Shown here in pieces: positions 8,834 to 16,650 of a stretch of 56,521 nucleotides of DNA. Every line of letters starts with the position of its first letter. Positions within the stretch are counted from its first letter, which is position 1. Both the position numbers and the translations under genes were made by a program. The notes beneath the pieces are model-generated. The model ran no database searches. It saw only the letters and a program-made list of their open reading frames with translations, and had not been told where the DNA came from. The stretch is from Pseudomonadota bacterium (lineage in GTDB: Bacteria > Desulfobacterota > Desulfovibrionia > Desulfovibrionales > Desulfovibrionaceae), in the NCBI GenBank assembly GCA_018816865.1, contig JAHIUW010000003.1, forward strand, positions 1 to 56,521. Reading direction: 5' to 3'.

Positions 8834-9775
8834 ATGATCCCTATTCTGGAATCCGAGGACTATCTCAGGAAGATGCTTTCCATCCGCCGTCCTGGTCACA
8901 AGGACGTGCTGGCTTTCTACGAGCATCGCCTGGGGGCCATTTGCAAGGACCCCAATCTGATGCTGCTGCCCCTGGACGACCATATCGTGCATCGCGGTGA
9001 CGGCGTGTTCGAGACTATGAAATACCTGGGGCGCAAGATCTACCAGCTGGACGCGCACATCAACCGCATGAAGCGTGGCGCCAAGGCCATCCACCTGGCC
9101 CCACCGTGCACCTGGGAGCGGTTGCGGGAAATCATTGTGGAGGTCGCCAAGGCAGGCGGTGAGGATAATGGCCTGGTGCGCGTCCTGCTTGGGCGCGGTC
9201 CCGGTGGCTTCGGCATCGACCCCGCCGAGTGCCCCATGGCCAGCCTGTATGTGGTGGCTTACCGCTTCACGCCCAAGCCGCAGCAATGGTTCGACAAGGG
9301 AGCCACGGCTTTTCGCAGTTCCATCCCCGCCAAGCAGGACTGGATCGCTCAGATCAAGAGCGTGAACTACCTGCCCAATGTGCTCATGAAACGCGAGGCC
9401 GTGGAAAAGGGCTTCGACTACCCCATCTGCTTCGACGAGCATGACTTCCTGGCCGAGGGGGCCACTGAGAATATGTGTATCGTGGACCGCGAGGGCACCA
9501 TCATCGTGCCCGAGTTCAGCAACGCCCTGCCGGGGACGACCCTGCTGCGTGCCCTGGAACTGTTGGCCCCCGAGCGCAAGAGCTTCTTCCGTAAGATCAC
9601 TGAAGGCCAACTGGTCTCGGCTCGGGAAATCCTTGTCTTCGGCACCACGGGCGACTGCCTGCCTATCGTGCGCTACGACGGCAAACCCATCCACGACGCC
9701 CGGCCCGGCCCGGTCTGCCAGCGGGCCCGGGAACTGATCGTCAAGGACATGGAAGAGAACGGATTGGCGTTCTAA
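8834..9775 (+). CDS. Class IV PLP aminotransferase (branched-chain/D-amino acid/ADC lyase group)
   Basis: 313-residue fold-type IV PLP enzyme. The N-terminal DDHIVHRGDGVFETMKY, the catalytic lysine in QIKSVNYLPN near residue 174, the block FLAEGATENMCIV and the cofactor phosphate region near LPGTTLLRAL are all present. The family includes branched-chain aminotransferases, D-amino acid aminotransferases and aminodeoxychorismate lyase; the sequence alone does not decide among them. ATG 8834 is chosen because CAAGGAGAGAG precedes it and homology begins there; an upstream in-frame start would run into the palindromic element. A strong terminator follows at 9788. Confidence 0.88.
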   Translation: MIPILESEDYLRKMLSIRRPGHKDVLAFYEHRLGAICKDPNLMLLPLDDHIVHRGDGVFETMKYLGRKIYQLDAHINRMKRGAKAIHLAPPCTWERLREIIVEVAKAGGEDNGLVRVLLGRGPGGFGIDPAECPMASLYVVAYRFTPKPQQWFDKGATAFRSSIPAKQDWIAQIKSVNYLPNVLMKREAVEKGFDYPICFDEHDFLAEGATENMCIVDREGTIIVPEFSNALPGTTLLRALELLAPERKSFFRKITEGQLVSAREILVFGTTGDCLPIVRYDGKPIHDARPGPVCQRARELIVKDMEENGLAF

Positions 9776-9787
9776 TCAGCGAATGAT

Positions 9788-9819
9788 GCGGGGCCGGTCT
9801 TGCCGGTCCCGCTTTTTTT
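9788..9819 (+). terminator. Rho-independent terminator after the aminotransferase
   Basis: A GC-rich hairpin (GCGGGGCCGG / CCGGTCCCGC) is followed by seven T residues. It sits 10 bases after the aminotransferase stop and ends 12 bases before the glycosyltransferase start, so it separates the two genes or attenuates read-through. Confidence 0.85.
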
Positions 9820-9830
9820 CAGGAGTGGGC

Positions 9831-10883
9831 ATGAAGATTCTCCAGCTGGACATGGGCCAAGAGTGGCGCGGCGGTCAACGTCAGGTGCTGTATCTGATGC
9901 GCCATCTTCAGGCCGCCGCGGGGTTCGGGACAGTCCTGGCTACCCCCGAAGGCAGTCCGCTGGGGCTGCGTTGCGAACAGGCGGGACTGGCGGTGGTGTT
10001 CCTGCCCGGGCGGTTCGAGGTCGATCCCCGGAACATCCTGAAGCTCAAGAAGCTGATCGTCAGCCAGGGTATCGAGGTCGTGCATACCCATTGCTCCCGC
10101 AGCGCTTCGCTTGGGGCCATGCTCAAAAAGATTTGCGGGGTGCGGCTGGTGCATTCGCGCCGTGTGTCCTACCCGGTCAAGGGCGACCTTTCCAAGCTCA
10201 AGTACCGCATGGCCGACGCCGTGATCGCGGTCAGCGCCGAAATCGCCGAGGTCATGGCTGGCTGTGGCGTGGCGCGGGAGAAGCTGCATGTGGTGCACAG
10301 CGGCATCGACCCGGTCCTGTATGAGCAGGCGGCGGCTGCTCCCAAGCCGGAAGCGACGGTCATCGGTGTTGTCGGTGCGCTTTCGCCGCAGAAGGGGCAT
10401 GCTGTGTTTCTGCAGGCCCTGGGCGAGCTGGCTGCCAAGCGGAACGATTGGCGCGCTGTGATCGTGGGGGATGGCGAGTTGCGGCCCGAGTTGGAGACCG
10501 CCGTCAAGGCCCTTGGCCTGGGACAAAGGGTGGAGTTTGCCGGCTACGTGGAGAGTCGCGAGGCGTTGGGTGGGATTTCGATTCTCGTGGTGCCGTCGGT
10601 GGATGGCGAGGGCTCCAGCGGCACCATCAAGGAAGGCTGGGCCGCCAAGGTTCCCGTGGTCTGTTCGGATCTGGCCTCGAATATGGAACTGGTGCAGCGC
10701 GGTCAGAGCGGATTGACCTTTGCCAACCTCAAGGCTTCGGGACTGGCCTACCAGTTGACGGTGCTGATGGATGACGCCGGATTGAGGGACAGGCTCGTGG
10801 CTGGCGGCAGCGAACGTCTGACGCAATTCACGGACACGGCCATGGCCCAGGCCGTCTGCCAAGTCTACGGCACTATTGGGTGA
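9831..10883 (+). CDS. Glycosyltransferase family 4 (GT-B)
   Basis: 350-residue cytoplasmic or membrane-associated retaining glycosyltransferase. The N-terminal half begins KILQLDMGQEWRGGQRQ, a glycine-rich acceptor-domain loop, and contains VVHTHCSRSASLGAML. The C-terminal half has the nucleotide-sugar domain with VIGVVGALSPQKGHAVF, IVGDGELRPELE and the E-x7-E-type segment VVPSVDGEGSSGTIKEGWA. ATG 9831 follows AGGAGTGGGC. Likely roles are in lipopolysaccharide or cell-surface sugar assembly; donor and acceptor are unknown. It overlaps the convergent Tim44-like gene by 11 bases. Confidence 0.88.
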   Translation: MKILQLDMGQEWRGGQRQVLYLMRHLQAAAGFGTVLATPEGSPLGLRCEQAGLAVVFLPGRFEVDPRNILKLKKLIVSQGIEVVHTHCSRSASLGAMLKKICGVRLVHSRRVSYPVKGDLSKLKYRMADAVIAVSAEIAEVMAGCGVAREKLHVVHSGIDPVLYEQAAAAPKPEATVIGVVGALSPQKGHAVFLQALGELAAKRNDWRAVIVGDGELRPELETAVKALGLGQRVEFAGYVESREALGGISILVVPSVDGEGSSGTIKEGWAAKVPVVCSDLASNMELVQRGQSGLTFANLKASGLAYQLTVLMDDAGLRDRLVAGGSERLTQFTDTAMAQAVCQVYGTIG

Positions 10884-11517
10884 GGGCCCCCGCATCGTCC
10901 ACGGGGCGGATGCCATCCAGCTTCCAACTGGCCGAAGGGTTCTGTGCCGGTCTGACGAATCTCCACATCTCCCGTGATTCCCGGTTGACCCCGCTCCCTG
11001 GTTCCTTTTCCAGAATCTCATAGAGCACCGTGGCCTCTTCCATATTGTCCTCGCGGGCGAGGACCTCCACCAGAGCGGCGTTTACGAGCAGCGTTTCGGC
11101 ACGACCGGGCCGGGTTTCGGACTGGCTGCGGCGTTCGAATTCCTGCATGGCCGTGGAGGTGCAGAATTGCTTCAGATCCTCCAGGTCGCGGGCATCCCAC
11201 GATTCCCTGATGCGCGTGCACATCAGCTTGGCACCTGCCAGAAAATCCACTTCGTCGAATTCGAGATCACCGAGGTGTGCCTGCTGTGGCTGGCCGTCAT
11301 CGCTGGAGCGCAACATGTCCCAGGCCTGCTGGGCGCGCCTGTAAGCCTCCGAGGCTTGGCGGCGGGTCTCGGGATCGTGATCCTGATTGCTGTCCTGAGT
11401 ATCGTGTCCCTGGTCGTCTGGGCCTTGTCGATCGTTCCGTTTGGAACCGAGGACCATCCGGATGAGGAGGTACACCAGAACTCCGATGATCAGGACATCA
11501 AAAGGGGTCAGTCGCAT
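10873..11517 (-). CDS. Tim44-like domain membrane protein
   Basis: 214 residues: an N-terminal membrane anchor (about residues 5-21, FDVLIIGVLVYLLIRMV), a charged low-complexity linker rich in D, Q and H, then a Tim44-like domain starting near FLAGAKLMCTRIRESWDARD and ending MWRFVRPAQNPSASWKLDGIR. The C-terminal WxFVR...WKLDGI pattern is typical of the family. Bacterial members are poorly characterised inner-membrane proteins. The start at 11517 has GAGGAG eight bases upstream; an ORF extension of 36 residues upstream lacks support. Confidence 0.8.
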   Translation of the reverse strand: MRLTPFDVLIIGVLVYLLIRMVLGSKRNDRQGPDDQGHDTQDSNQDHDPETRRQASEAYRRAQQAWDMLRSSDDGQPQQAHLGDLEFDEVDFLAGAKLMCTRIRESWDARDLEDLKQFCTSTAMQEFERRSQSETRPGRAETLLVNAALVEVLAREDNMEEATVLYEILEKEPGSGVNRESREMWRFVRPAQNPSASWKLDGIRPVDDAGALTQ

Positions 11518-11630
11518 CAATTCTCCTCGTGGTTGGCAGGCGGCTGTGGAGGGGCCAGAACTCTGGGCCCGCCGGATGCGTAACGATACCTGTCCAACCT
11601 TGGCGGGGCAAGCCCGCAGGACCATAAGTT

Positions 11631-11664
11631 GATGGGCCTGGCCGAAACAACGGACAGGCCCATC
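11631..11664 (-). terminator. Perfect 10-bp hairpin downstream of the response regulator
   Basis: GATGGGCCTG and CAGGCCCATC form a perfect stem with a 14-base loop, 18 bases past the stop of the minus-strand response regulator. There is no clear T run, so it may be a processed 3' end or a weak terminator. Confidence 0.5.
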
Positions 11665-11682
11665 AGTTCAATTCGGGAAGGG

Positions 11683-12081
11683 CTAGTGGATCAGGCCGAT
11701 GTTTTTCAGCAGTTGCAGGAACAGCTGGCGGTCGATTGGTTTTGGGACATAGGACGTCGCTCCACCCTTGTAGTAGGCTTCCACGACATTCTTGGGGTCG
11801 TCAAGGGCCGTGGTCATGATGATCTTGGATTCCTCTGCGCTTGGAATCCCCTGGGCCTTTTCGAGTTGTCTGATTTTTTTCAGGGCTTCCTGACCATCCA
11901 TCTCCGGCATCATGATGTCCATGCAGATCAGGTCATAGGGATATTCGTTTTCCAGGGAGGCCTTATAGGCATCCACGGCCTCTTGGCCGTTTACAGCGAC
12001 GTCGACATCCCCATAGGGGGACAGGATCCGTTGCAGGAGCTTGCGGCTCGTGAAGTCGTCTTCCACCACCAGAAAACGCAT
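11683..12081 (-). CDS. Single-domain CheY-like response regulator
   Basis: 132-residue stand-alone receiver domain. The acidic pocket is E7-D8-D9, the phospho-acceptor is D55 in LICMDIMMPEMDG, the switch Thr is near 90 (IMTTA) and the conserved Lys is K114 in YVPKPI. No output domain is attached, so it acts by protein contact, as in chemotaxis or phosphorelays. No histidine kinase is adjacent. Single-domain receivers of this type are abundant in Desulfovibrio-like genomes. Confidence 0.92.
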   Translation of the reverse strand: MRFLVVEDDFTSRKLLQRILSPYGDVDVAVNGQEAVDAYKASLENEYPYDLICMDIMMPEMDGQEALKKIRQLEKAQGIPSAEESKIIMTTALDDPKNVVEAYYKGGATSYVPKPIDRQLFLQLLKNIGLIH

Positions 12082-12290
12082 CTTTCCCTCCGATTCTTGT
12101 ATGTGTATCCTGTACTCTGCGGGCAGAGATTGAATTGGCTTTTTTCAGGCCGTACTCTAGCCCATGTATACTAAAATGCAAAGTGCAGTTTTTCTTTTAA
12201 ATACCAGCCGTTCAATGCCTGCCATTGCTGCTGGGGGAGGCCTATGGACAGGGGGATAGGGAGAATCGTGCGCGTGTTGACAGGATTGCG

Positions 12291-12815
12291 ATGCTGACGG
12301 AACGCGAAGCCACCGCCCGGGTGCGCGCCAAGGGTTTTTTGGGGACCTGCCTGTGCGGTGGAGCTGCCGGGTGTGTCTCTGCCTATGCTTCGGGCGGCGG
12401 ATGGTCTCTGCTGCCTGTGGGCTCCATGGTGTTGGTGCTGCTGGGCAACGTCCTGGGGGGATTCCTGGGGCTGTTTTTGCGCACTATGCTCAGTCGGGGG
12501 CAGTCGGGCGCAAGCAAGCACGGGATCAATACAGAGGCTAGCCTGATTCTGTCGGCCTACGGTGCCTTTCTGGGGGTGGTCGTGGCCATGCTCTCCGGGA
12601 TGTCGGCGCAGGCGCATTGGTGGGCTGCAGGCGGGGCGGCGACGGGAGCGGCCATGGCAGGTTTTTTTGGGGAGCTGCTGGTGGTCCTGGTGTTCCTGAT
12701 GGCCTTGGATTCCATGGATGAAGCCGGGCGCGCTGCTGCCAGAGAGAATGCTGCGAAAAAGACGGATCAGGCGTTGATGTGGCCTGGTGACGAAAACGAC
12801 GACCCGAAGCGTTGA
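12291..12815 (+). CDS. Hypothetical membrane protein
   Basis: About 174 residues with two glycine/alanine-rich hydrophobic regions (roughly residues 17-65 and 85-140), each long enough for two membrane passes, followed by a charged C-terminal tail. I do not recognise the family. The ATG at 12291 (MLTEREATARVRAKGF) places a short charged segment before the first membrane helix; the frame remains open upstream to 12225, so the start is uncertain. A bidirectional terminator follows at 12839. Confidence 0.6.
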   Translation: MLTEREATARVRAKGFLGTCLCGGAAGCVSAYASGGGWSLLPVGSMVLVLLGNVLGGFLGLFLRTMLSRGQSGASKHGINTEASLILSAYGAFLGVVVAMLSGMSAQAHWWAAGGAATGAAMAGFFGELLVVLVFLMALDSMDEAGRAAARENAAKKTDQALMWPGDENDDPKR

Positions 12816-12838
12816 ACCGCGGCGGGGTGACGGACATG

Positions 12839-12868
12839 AAAAAGGCAGGCCATTTCGGCCTGCCTTTT
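12839..12868. terminator. Bidirectional rho-independent terminator
   Basis: AAAAAGGCAGGC and GCCTGCCTTTT form a stem with A and T tails on both sides. It lies between the convergent membrane-protein gene and the DUF4198-type gene and can stop transcription from both. Confidence 0.85.
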
Positions 12869-12901
12869 GGGTTTCCAAGGGGTGGTGGGGCCTCCGGGAG
12901 G

Positions 12902-13672
12902 CTATTTCCAGGGGTTCATGTAGGTCCAGAAAACAGCGCCGATTTCCACGGACTTCTGCTTGCCTGCGGGGTCTGGCAGAGTGAAGTCGGCTTCGTTCAG
13001 GGCGGCGAAACCCCACCATCCGGGCTGCGGACAGGTGAAGGTGAAGATGCCGTTGGCGTCGGCTTTCACGACCTGGGTCTCGTGATACTCGCTCGGCAAG
13101 GTGAAACGCCCCTGGTTGTAGAGTTCCACTTCGACCTCGGCACCCGGCACGGGCTTGCCGTCCAAAAGCACCAGACCGGTGAAGGAGTTGCCTGCGTAGT
13201 TGCCGAAGGGGCGTAGCATGGGGATGATTTCGGTCTTCAGGCCCACGGGTTCATCCCAGCCTTCGTCGCCACCAAAGGCGGGAATGGCAACCTTGGTGTA
13301 ATGGATGATGGAGCAGTCTTCGGCGGGCTCCCAGTAGGGCTTGGGTTCCATGAAGAAGGTGTACACGCCGGGGCGCTTGAAGGTGTATTGGACGCTCCAG
13401 GCCTTGTGGTCCATGATCTTCTTCTGCTTCAGTTGGGGCAGCAGATCGCTGGTCGCTCCCTCGAAGATAACTCCGCACTTTTCGGGCTTGACCAGGTCCA
13501 TGCCCACGCCTGCAAAGGGGTGCGAAAAGGAGAAGTCCACCTCGGCCTGCTTTTGCGTCATGCTGGCGGCGGATTGCGACGGGATGGCCATCCCGAAATG
13601 GGCCAGAGCGGGGCTGGACAGCCCCAGGCAGAGGATTGCGACAAAGATGGGTTTTACAATGGCACGGATCAT
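12902..13672 (-). CDS. DUF4198-type periplasmic protein (nickel/cobalt uptake-associated family)
   Basis: 256 residues with a Sec signal peptide (cleavage near PALA-HFG, residues 22-25). The mature protein starts with an exposed His and carries HPFAGVGMDLVKPEKCGV, a middle beta-rich block and a C-terminal carboxypeptidase-regulatory-like module (LVLLDGKPVPGAEVEVELY). This layout matches DUF4198 proteins, which are often found beside Ni/Co transport genes, although no transporter is adjacent here. A strong promoter with overlapping inverted repeats lies upstream, suggesting repressor control, plausibly by metal; that is inference. The start ATG at 13672 has AGGAGGACC upstream. Confidence 0.8.
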   Translation of the reverse strand: MIRAIVKPIFVAILCLGLSSPALAHFGMAIPSQSAASMTQKQAEVDFSFSHPFAGVGMDLVKPEKCGVIFEGATSDLLPQLKQKKIMDHKAWSVQYTFKRPGVYTFFMEPKPYWEPAEDCSIIHYTKVAIPAFGGDEGWDEPVGLKTEIIPMLRPFGNYAGNSFTGLVLLDGKPVPGAEVEVELYNQGRFTLPSEYHETQVVKADANGIFTFTCPQPGWWGFAALNEADFTLPDPAGKQKSVEIGAVFWTYMNPWK

Positions 13673-13700
13673 AGGTCCTCCTCAGCGAGTTGTTTCTATT

Positions 13701-13780
13701 TCGTACGACCTGAAGCGGTACGATACATAAAATCGTGTAATCATATAGTCAAGTCTTAAATATTCGTAACGGATGTTACG
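13701..13780 (-). promoter_or_regulatory. Promoter and two operator-like palindromes of the DUF4198-type gene
   Basis: On the minus strand a -35 TTGACT (13752-13747) and a -10 TATGTA (13729-13724) are separated by 17 bases. An inverted repeat TCGTAC-N11-GTACGA (13701-13723) covers the expected start of transcription, and a second perfect palindrome CGTAACGGATGTTACG lies at 13765-13780, just upstream of the -35. The placement fits a repressor site plus an upstream site. The regulator is unknown. Confidence 0.6.
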
Positions 13781-13809
13781 CTCAAGGGGATGAAGAGAGG
13801 GGGGAATAG

Positions 13810-13840
13810 AAAAGGCGCCAGCCTTGCGGCTGGCGCCTTT
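13810..13840 (-). terminator. Terminator of the SRP RNA gene
   Basis: AAAAGGCGCCAGCC / GGCTGGCGCCTTT is a perfect GC-rich stem. On the minus strand it directly follows the 3' end of the SRP RNA and ends in a T run. Confidence 0.85.
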
Positions 13841-13845
13841 GAGTG

Positions 13846-13955
13846 GAAACCAGGCACCCAGTAACAACCGTTACCGTTGCTCCCTTTCGGGCCTGGCGGG
13901 GTTGGCGGCGTTGCTGCCGCCCGGTTTCCCTGCGGGTGATTCTTGTGCCTGCACA
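13846..13955 (-). ncRNA. ffs: Signal recognition particle RNA, small (4.5S) type
   Basis: Read on the minus strand, CCAGGCCCGAAAGGGAGCAA at the tip is the SRP domain IV signature: an asymmetric AGG/AGCA internal loop closed by CCC-GAAA-GGG. Terminal pairing CAGGCAC (5') with GTGCCTG (3') closes a hairpin of about 110 bases, the size of 4.5S RNA. A terminator follows and a TTGACA box lies about 16 bases before the proposed 5' end. The RNA binds Ffh and targets nascent membrane proteins. The ends are approximate. Confidence 0.85.
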
Positions 13956-14091
13956 TGGTCGTGCTTGTCAAGCCGTATGTGTCACCCCGAAGTGGTTGCG
14001 TGCTTGATCAGCGCGGATCGCTTTGCACTCAATCCGTTGCGTGATATGCTTAGGCACCAAGGGAATCATTGAATTAGGAGAAGGTAGTAGA

Positions 14092-14439
14092 ATGAAATTC
14101 ATCATGGTCGCTGTGTGCTGCATGGTCTTGGGGCTGCTTGCCTCCGGTTGCGCCCGGGGCATTTCCCAGGACAATGGGCGGGCGCAATGCCTGACCTGGA
14201 GCCCCTCGCCTTCAACCGACGATGGCGGGTATTTTTGTCTGGAAAGCAACGAGATCTGCGCAGCCAATTTCCCCGGACAAGTGCTGGAGTCCCTGGATCG
14301 GGCGCAATGTGAGCAACACTGCGCCCAGGTCAAGCGCGACCAACGCAGGCAACACCCCGTCGATGGCTGTGAAGCCCTGATCAACAAGGCCTGGGACTTG
14401 TGCCGGACCTACTGCTCTTCCAAGCCTGCGACTCAGTAG
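14092..14439 (+). CDS. Small cysteine-rich lipoprotein
   Basis: 115 residues starting MKFIMVAVCCMVLGLLASGC. The lipobox LASGC predicts lipidation at Cys20 after signal peptidase II cleavage, so the protein sits in the inner or outer membrane facing the periplasm. The mature part has further cysteines (FCLESNEICAANF, CEQHCAQV, GCEALI, LCRTYC), suggesting disulfides. ATG 14092 has TTAGGAGAAGG upstream; the frame continues upstream without another credible start. The family is not recognised and no neighbour suggests a partner. Confidence 0.8.
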   Translation: MKFIMVAVCCMVLGLLASGCARGISQDNGRAQCLTWSPSPSTDDGGYFCLESNEICAANFPGQVLESLDRAQCEQHCAQVKRDQRRQHPVDGCEALINKAWDLCRTYCSSKPATQ

Positions 14440-14469
14440 CCCTGTTTGCGGCGCAGCTTTACTTTGCCA

Positions 14470-15687
14470 TCACTGGCGATTTGTTTTCGTGAGCAGGTTG
14501 AAGGAGGTTTCCTGCGGATGAGGGGTTTTGGCTTGCTGCTGCTGGCGGTGGATACGGCTGTTGGCTTCATTGGCACTCATCACCGCCGTCAGGGCGGAGA
14601 TGATTCCTCCCATGACGTAGCCTATGGCCGTTGGTACCAGGGGCAAGATATCCAGGATCGTCATGACGATGCAGGCCAAGGCGGGGATGAGGAAAATGAA
14701 CCCGGCGATCGTCGCCCCCGCGTACATGTTGCCAACCCCGGGAAGCAAGAAGGAAAGGGCAAACGCCCCCGCCGGGTTTTTGTTTTTGCGCAACTCTTCC
14801 AATCTTTTTCTGGCTTCATCGGCGATGTAATTTCGGTCTTTCTGGGCCAATTCGTTCTCAGGTTGAAGTATCCGTGTAGCGAGATCCTCGCTGACCCCAA
14901 ACCTGAACATGGCGTCTTCCAATGGTGGGGGCGGGCTGGCTTGTTCCCAGGGCAAGGTGCCGGAGACAATGACTCTGCTCGCGCGTCCAGGATAATTTCT
15001 TCCAGTGCGTTCTTGTGAGGGAATCTCCGTAGTGGGGCCTGGAGGGTGGGGGACGGGCAGCGGCTTGGTGGCAGGGATCTCCTCGGGAGTCTCGTGCTGT
15101 TGGAATGGGACAGGCGTTGTTGCACCTCTCTGGGAGGAATCTTTTTCCTGGGGTGCTGTATCCCGGGGCAAGGCGGATGGCGTTTCGGTGTAGGGCGGCA
15201 GGTCCGGAAAGAGATCGTCCGAAGAGGGTTCCCATTCTTGATCGACGATCAAGGGAATCTCGGGTGATTCTGATTCGGGGGGTGATGCGGAGTATGCGTT
15301 TTCCGTATCGGGAGAGTCTGGGGGCATTTTTGCCCCGGTCAGAAGCGGCTCGGGATCGGGGTGGGACCATTCCGGGAGTTGTGGTTCACGAAGCCCTGTT
15401 CTGGCCAAGGCAGGGGCGTCTTCCCTTTGGGATGTCCGGTCATCGTCGTGGGTTGGGGTGTTGCGGGGTGCTTCCGGACAAGGTGCAGTCGGGGAGACGA
15501 ATGCACCGGGTTGCAAGGACATTCTCGCATGGGGTGCGATGGTCTGCATGGTCCATAGCACAAAATTGACATGCTCATCCTCAGTGATCTCTCCGCGAGC
15601 CCGACGGGCAGCGCTTTGAGCTACTTTGGCGGCAATGGCCTCAAGTAGAGTGGTAAAGGCGTTTTGAATGGGTGGTTCATTGGACAT
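14470..15687 (-). CDS. Proline-rich protein with C-terminal TM2-like membrane domain
   Basis: 405 residues in three parts: an N-terminal helical segment (about 1-60) with EITEDEHVNFVLWTMQTI; a long low-complexity linker rich in P, E, S and T (about 65-265); and a C-terminal module with DEARKRLEELRKNKNP followed by at least two membrane helices (GAFALSFLLPGVGNMYAGAT and onward). The last part resembles TM2-type domains, where a G-x-G-x-x-Y-x-G turn joins helices. No specific function can be given. It is convergent with the lipoprotein gene, 30 bases apart. Confidence 0.7.
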   Translation of the reverse strand: MSNEPPIQNAFTTLLEAIAAKVAQSAARRARGEITEDEHVNFVLWTMQTIAPHARMSLQPGAFVSPTAPCPEAPRNTPTHDDDRTSQREDAPALARTGLREPQLPEWSHPDPEPLLTGAKMPPDSPDTENAYSASPPESESPEIPLIVDQEWEPSSDDLFPDLPPYTETPSALPRDTAPQEKDSSQRGATTPVPFQQHETPEEIPATKPLPVPHPPGPTTEIPSQERTGRNYPGRASRVIVSGTLPWEQASPPPPLEDAMFRFGVSEDLATRILQPENELAQKDRNYIADEARKRLEELRKNKNPAGAFALSFLLPGVGNMYAGATIAGFIFLIPALACIVMTILDILPLVPTAIGYVMGGIISALTAVMSANEANSRIHRQQQQAKTPHPQETSFNLLTKTNRQ

Positions 15688-15758
15688 GGCAAATCCGTTT
15701 GTTCTTCAGGCAGAGAAGGGTGGAGCTTTGGCCTTGGGGGGGCAGTGGGTGGACTGTT

Positions 15759-16172
15759 TTACGTGGCGGTTGCACGCGGGATGTATCTCAGCTCCAGGAT
15801 GTTTCGGTCGTGTGCCCGGTGGTAGCTCATGGAAGCGAAGACCTTCTTGGCCAGAAAGACGCCCAGTCCGCCGATGGGGCGGTCTTCGATTCCAGCCTCA
15901 AGGTCCGGAAGCGACGCCTGGGTGGGATCGTAGGCAATTCCAGTGTCGATGATCGCGATGTGCACCGCTCCTTCCTGGGTGGTCGTGTCAACTTCGATGT
16001 CTTCGGACCCTTGCGGGTAGGCGTAATTGACAACATTGACCAACAATTCCTCCAACGCCATTTCCAGCATCCCGGTGTCGGCGTTGGGTGCCAACCCAAG
16101 GACGTCGTTGCGCACGTGCTCCCGAAAACCGGGGATGCTGGAAAGTGCGGCTGGCAGGCGGAGCGATGCCAT
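15759..16172 (-). CDS. RsbW-like anti-sigma/serine kinase (GHKL ATPase)
   Basis: 137 residues with the GHKL ATP-binding core of RsbW/SpoIIAB: N box EELLVNVVNYAYPQG, G1 box IDTGIAYDP and G2 box GGLGVFLAKKV. Such kinases phosphorylate a STAS-domain antagonist and bind a partner (a sigma factor or other regulator) when the antagonist is phosphorylated. ATG 16172 is chosen because the longer ORF upstream is out-of-frame sequence over the neighbouring gene. It begins four bases after the stop of the antagonist gene, so the two form an operon. The target of the switch is not in the window. Confidence 0.88.
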   Translation of the reverse strand: MASLRLPAALSSIPGFREHVRNDVLGLAPNADTGMLEMALEELLVNVVNYAYPQGSEDIEVDTTTQEGAVHIAIIDTGIAYDPTQASLPDLEAGIEDRPIGGLGVFLAKKVFASMSYHRAHDRNILELRYIPRATAT

Positions 16173-16176
16173 GGCG

Positions 16177-16506
16177 TCAGCTACCCAGGGCCTCGTCCAA
16201 GGACGTGTGGATGGGGAACATCTGGGTGAAGAAGGACATCTCGAAGACTTCCTTGACCATGCCGTCCAGACCGCAGAACGAGATGGTTCCCTGGTCGGCC
16301 TTGATCTTCTTGGCAATGGCCAGGATGCTTCGCAGCCCGGCGCTGGTGATGTATTCCAGTTCGGAGACATCCACCACGAAGGCCCTGTCGCCCTTGGCGA
16401 TCCAGGTTTCCAACTCCTCCTGAAACTTGGGGGCGGAGACGGTGTCCATGCTGCCACCGATCTTGGCGACGACTTTTCCCTGTTGGGCTTCCACGTTGAG
16501 TTTCAT
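16177..16506 (-). CDS. STAS-domain anti-sigma factor antagonist (RsbV-like)
   Basis: 109-residue STAS domain protein. The phosphorylatable serine is predicted at S55 in LEYITSAGLRS, the site used in SpoIIAA/RsbV. When unphosphorylated, such proteins bind the RsbW-type kinase and free its target; a SpoIIE-type phosphatase resets them. All three components are here: the kinase gene directly downstream and a membrane phosphatase divergently transcribed 144 bases away. Confidence 0.92.
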   Translation of the reverse strand: MKLNVEAQQGKVVAKIGGSMDTVSAPKFQEELETWIAKGDRAFVVDVSELEYITSAGLRSILAIAKKIKADQGTISFCGLDGMVKEVFEMSFFTQMFPIHTSLDEALGS

Positions 16507-16650
16507 TGCTTCTCCAGATCGCTGGGGCGGTAATCCGCCTCGGGTTGAATCCTAAATTATATGATAAGTTGAAAGCATACACGCAAACTGTTACCAAAAG
16601 CCAAGTGGTCCAGCAATACTATTTGCGTTCTTTTACCGAAGGGGGGTGGG

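Noticed and set aside
7601-9694. 697-codon minus-strand open frame over asd and the aminotransferase
   Set aside because: It is an antisense shadow: rich in His, Gln, Gly and Leu, and both plus-strand genes underneath have complete catalytic motifs. It also runs through the palindromic element.
12171-13019. 282-codon minus-strand frame over the membrane protein and terminator
   Set aside because: It crosses a strong bidirectional terminator and the end of the DUF4198-type gene and has shadow-like composition.
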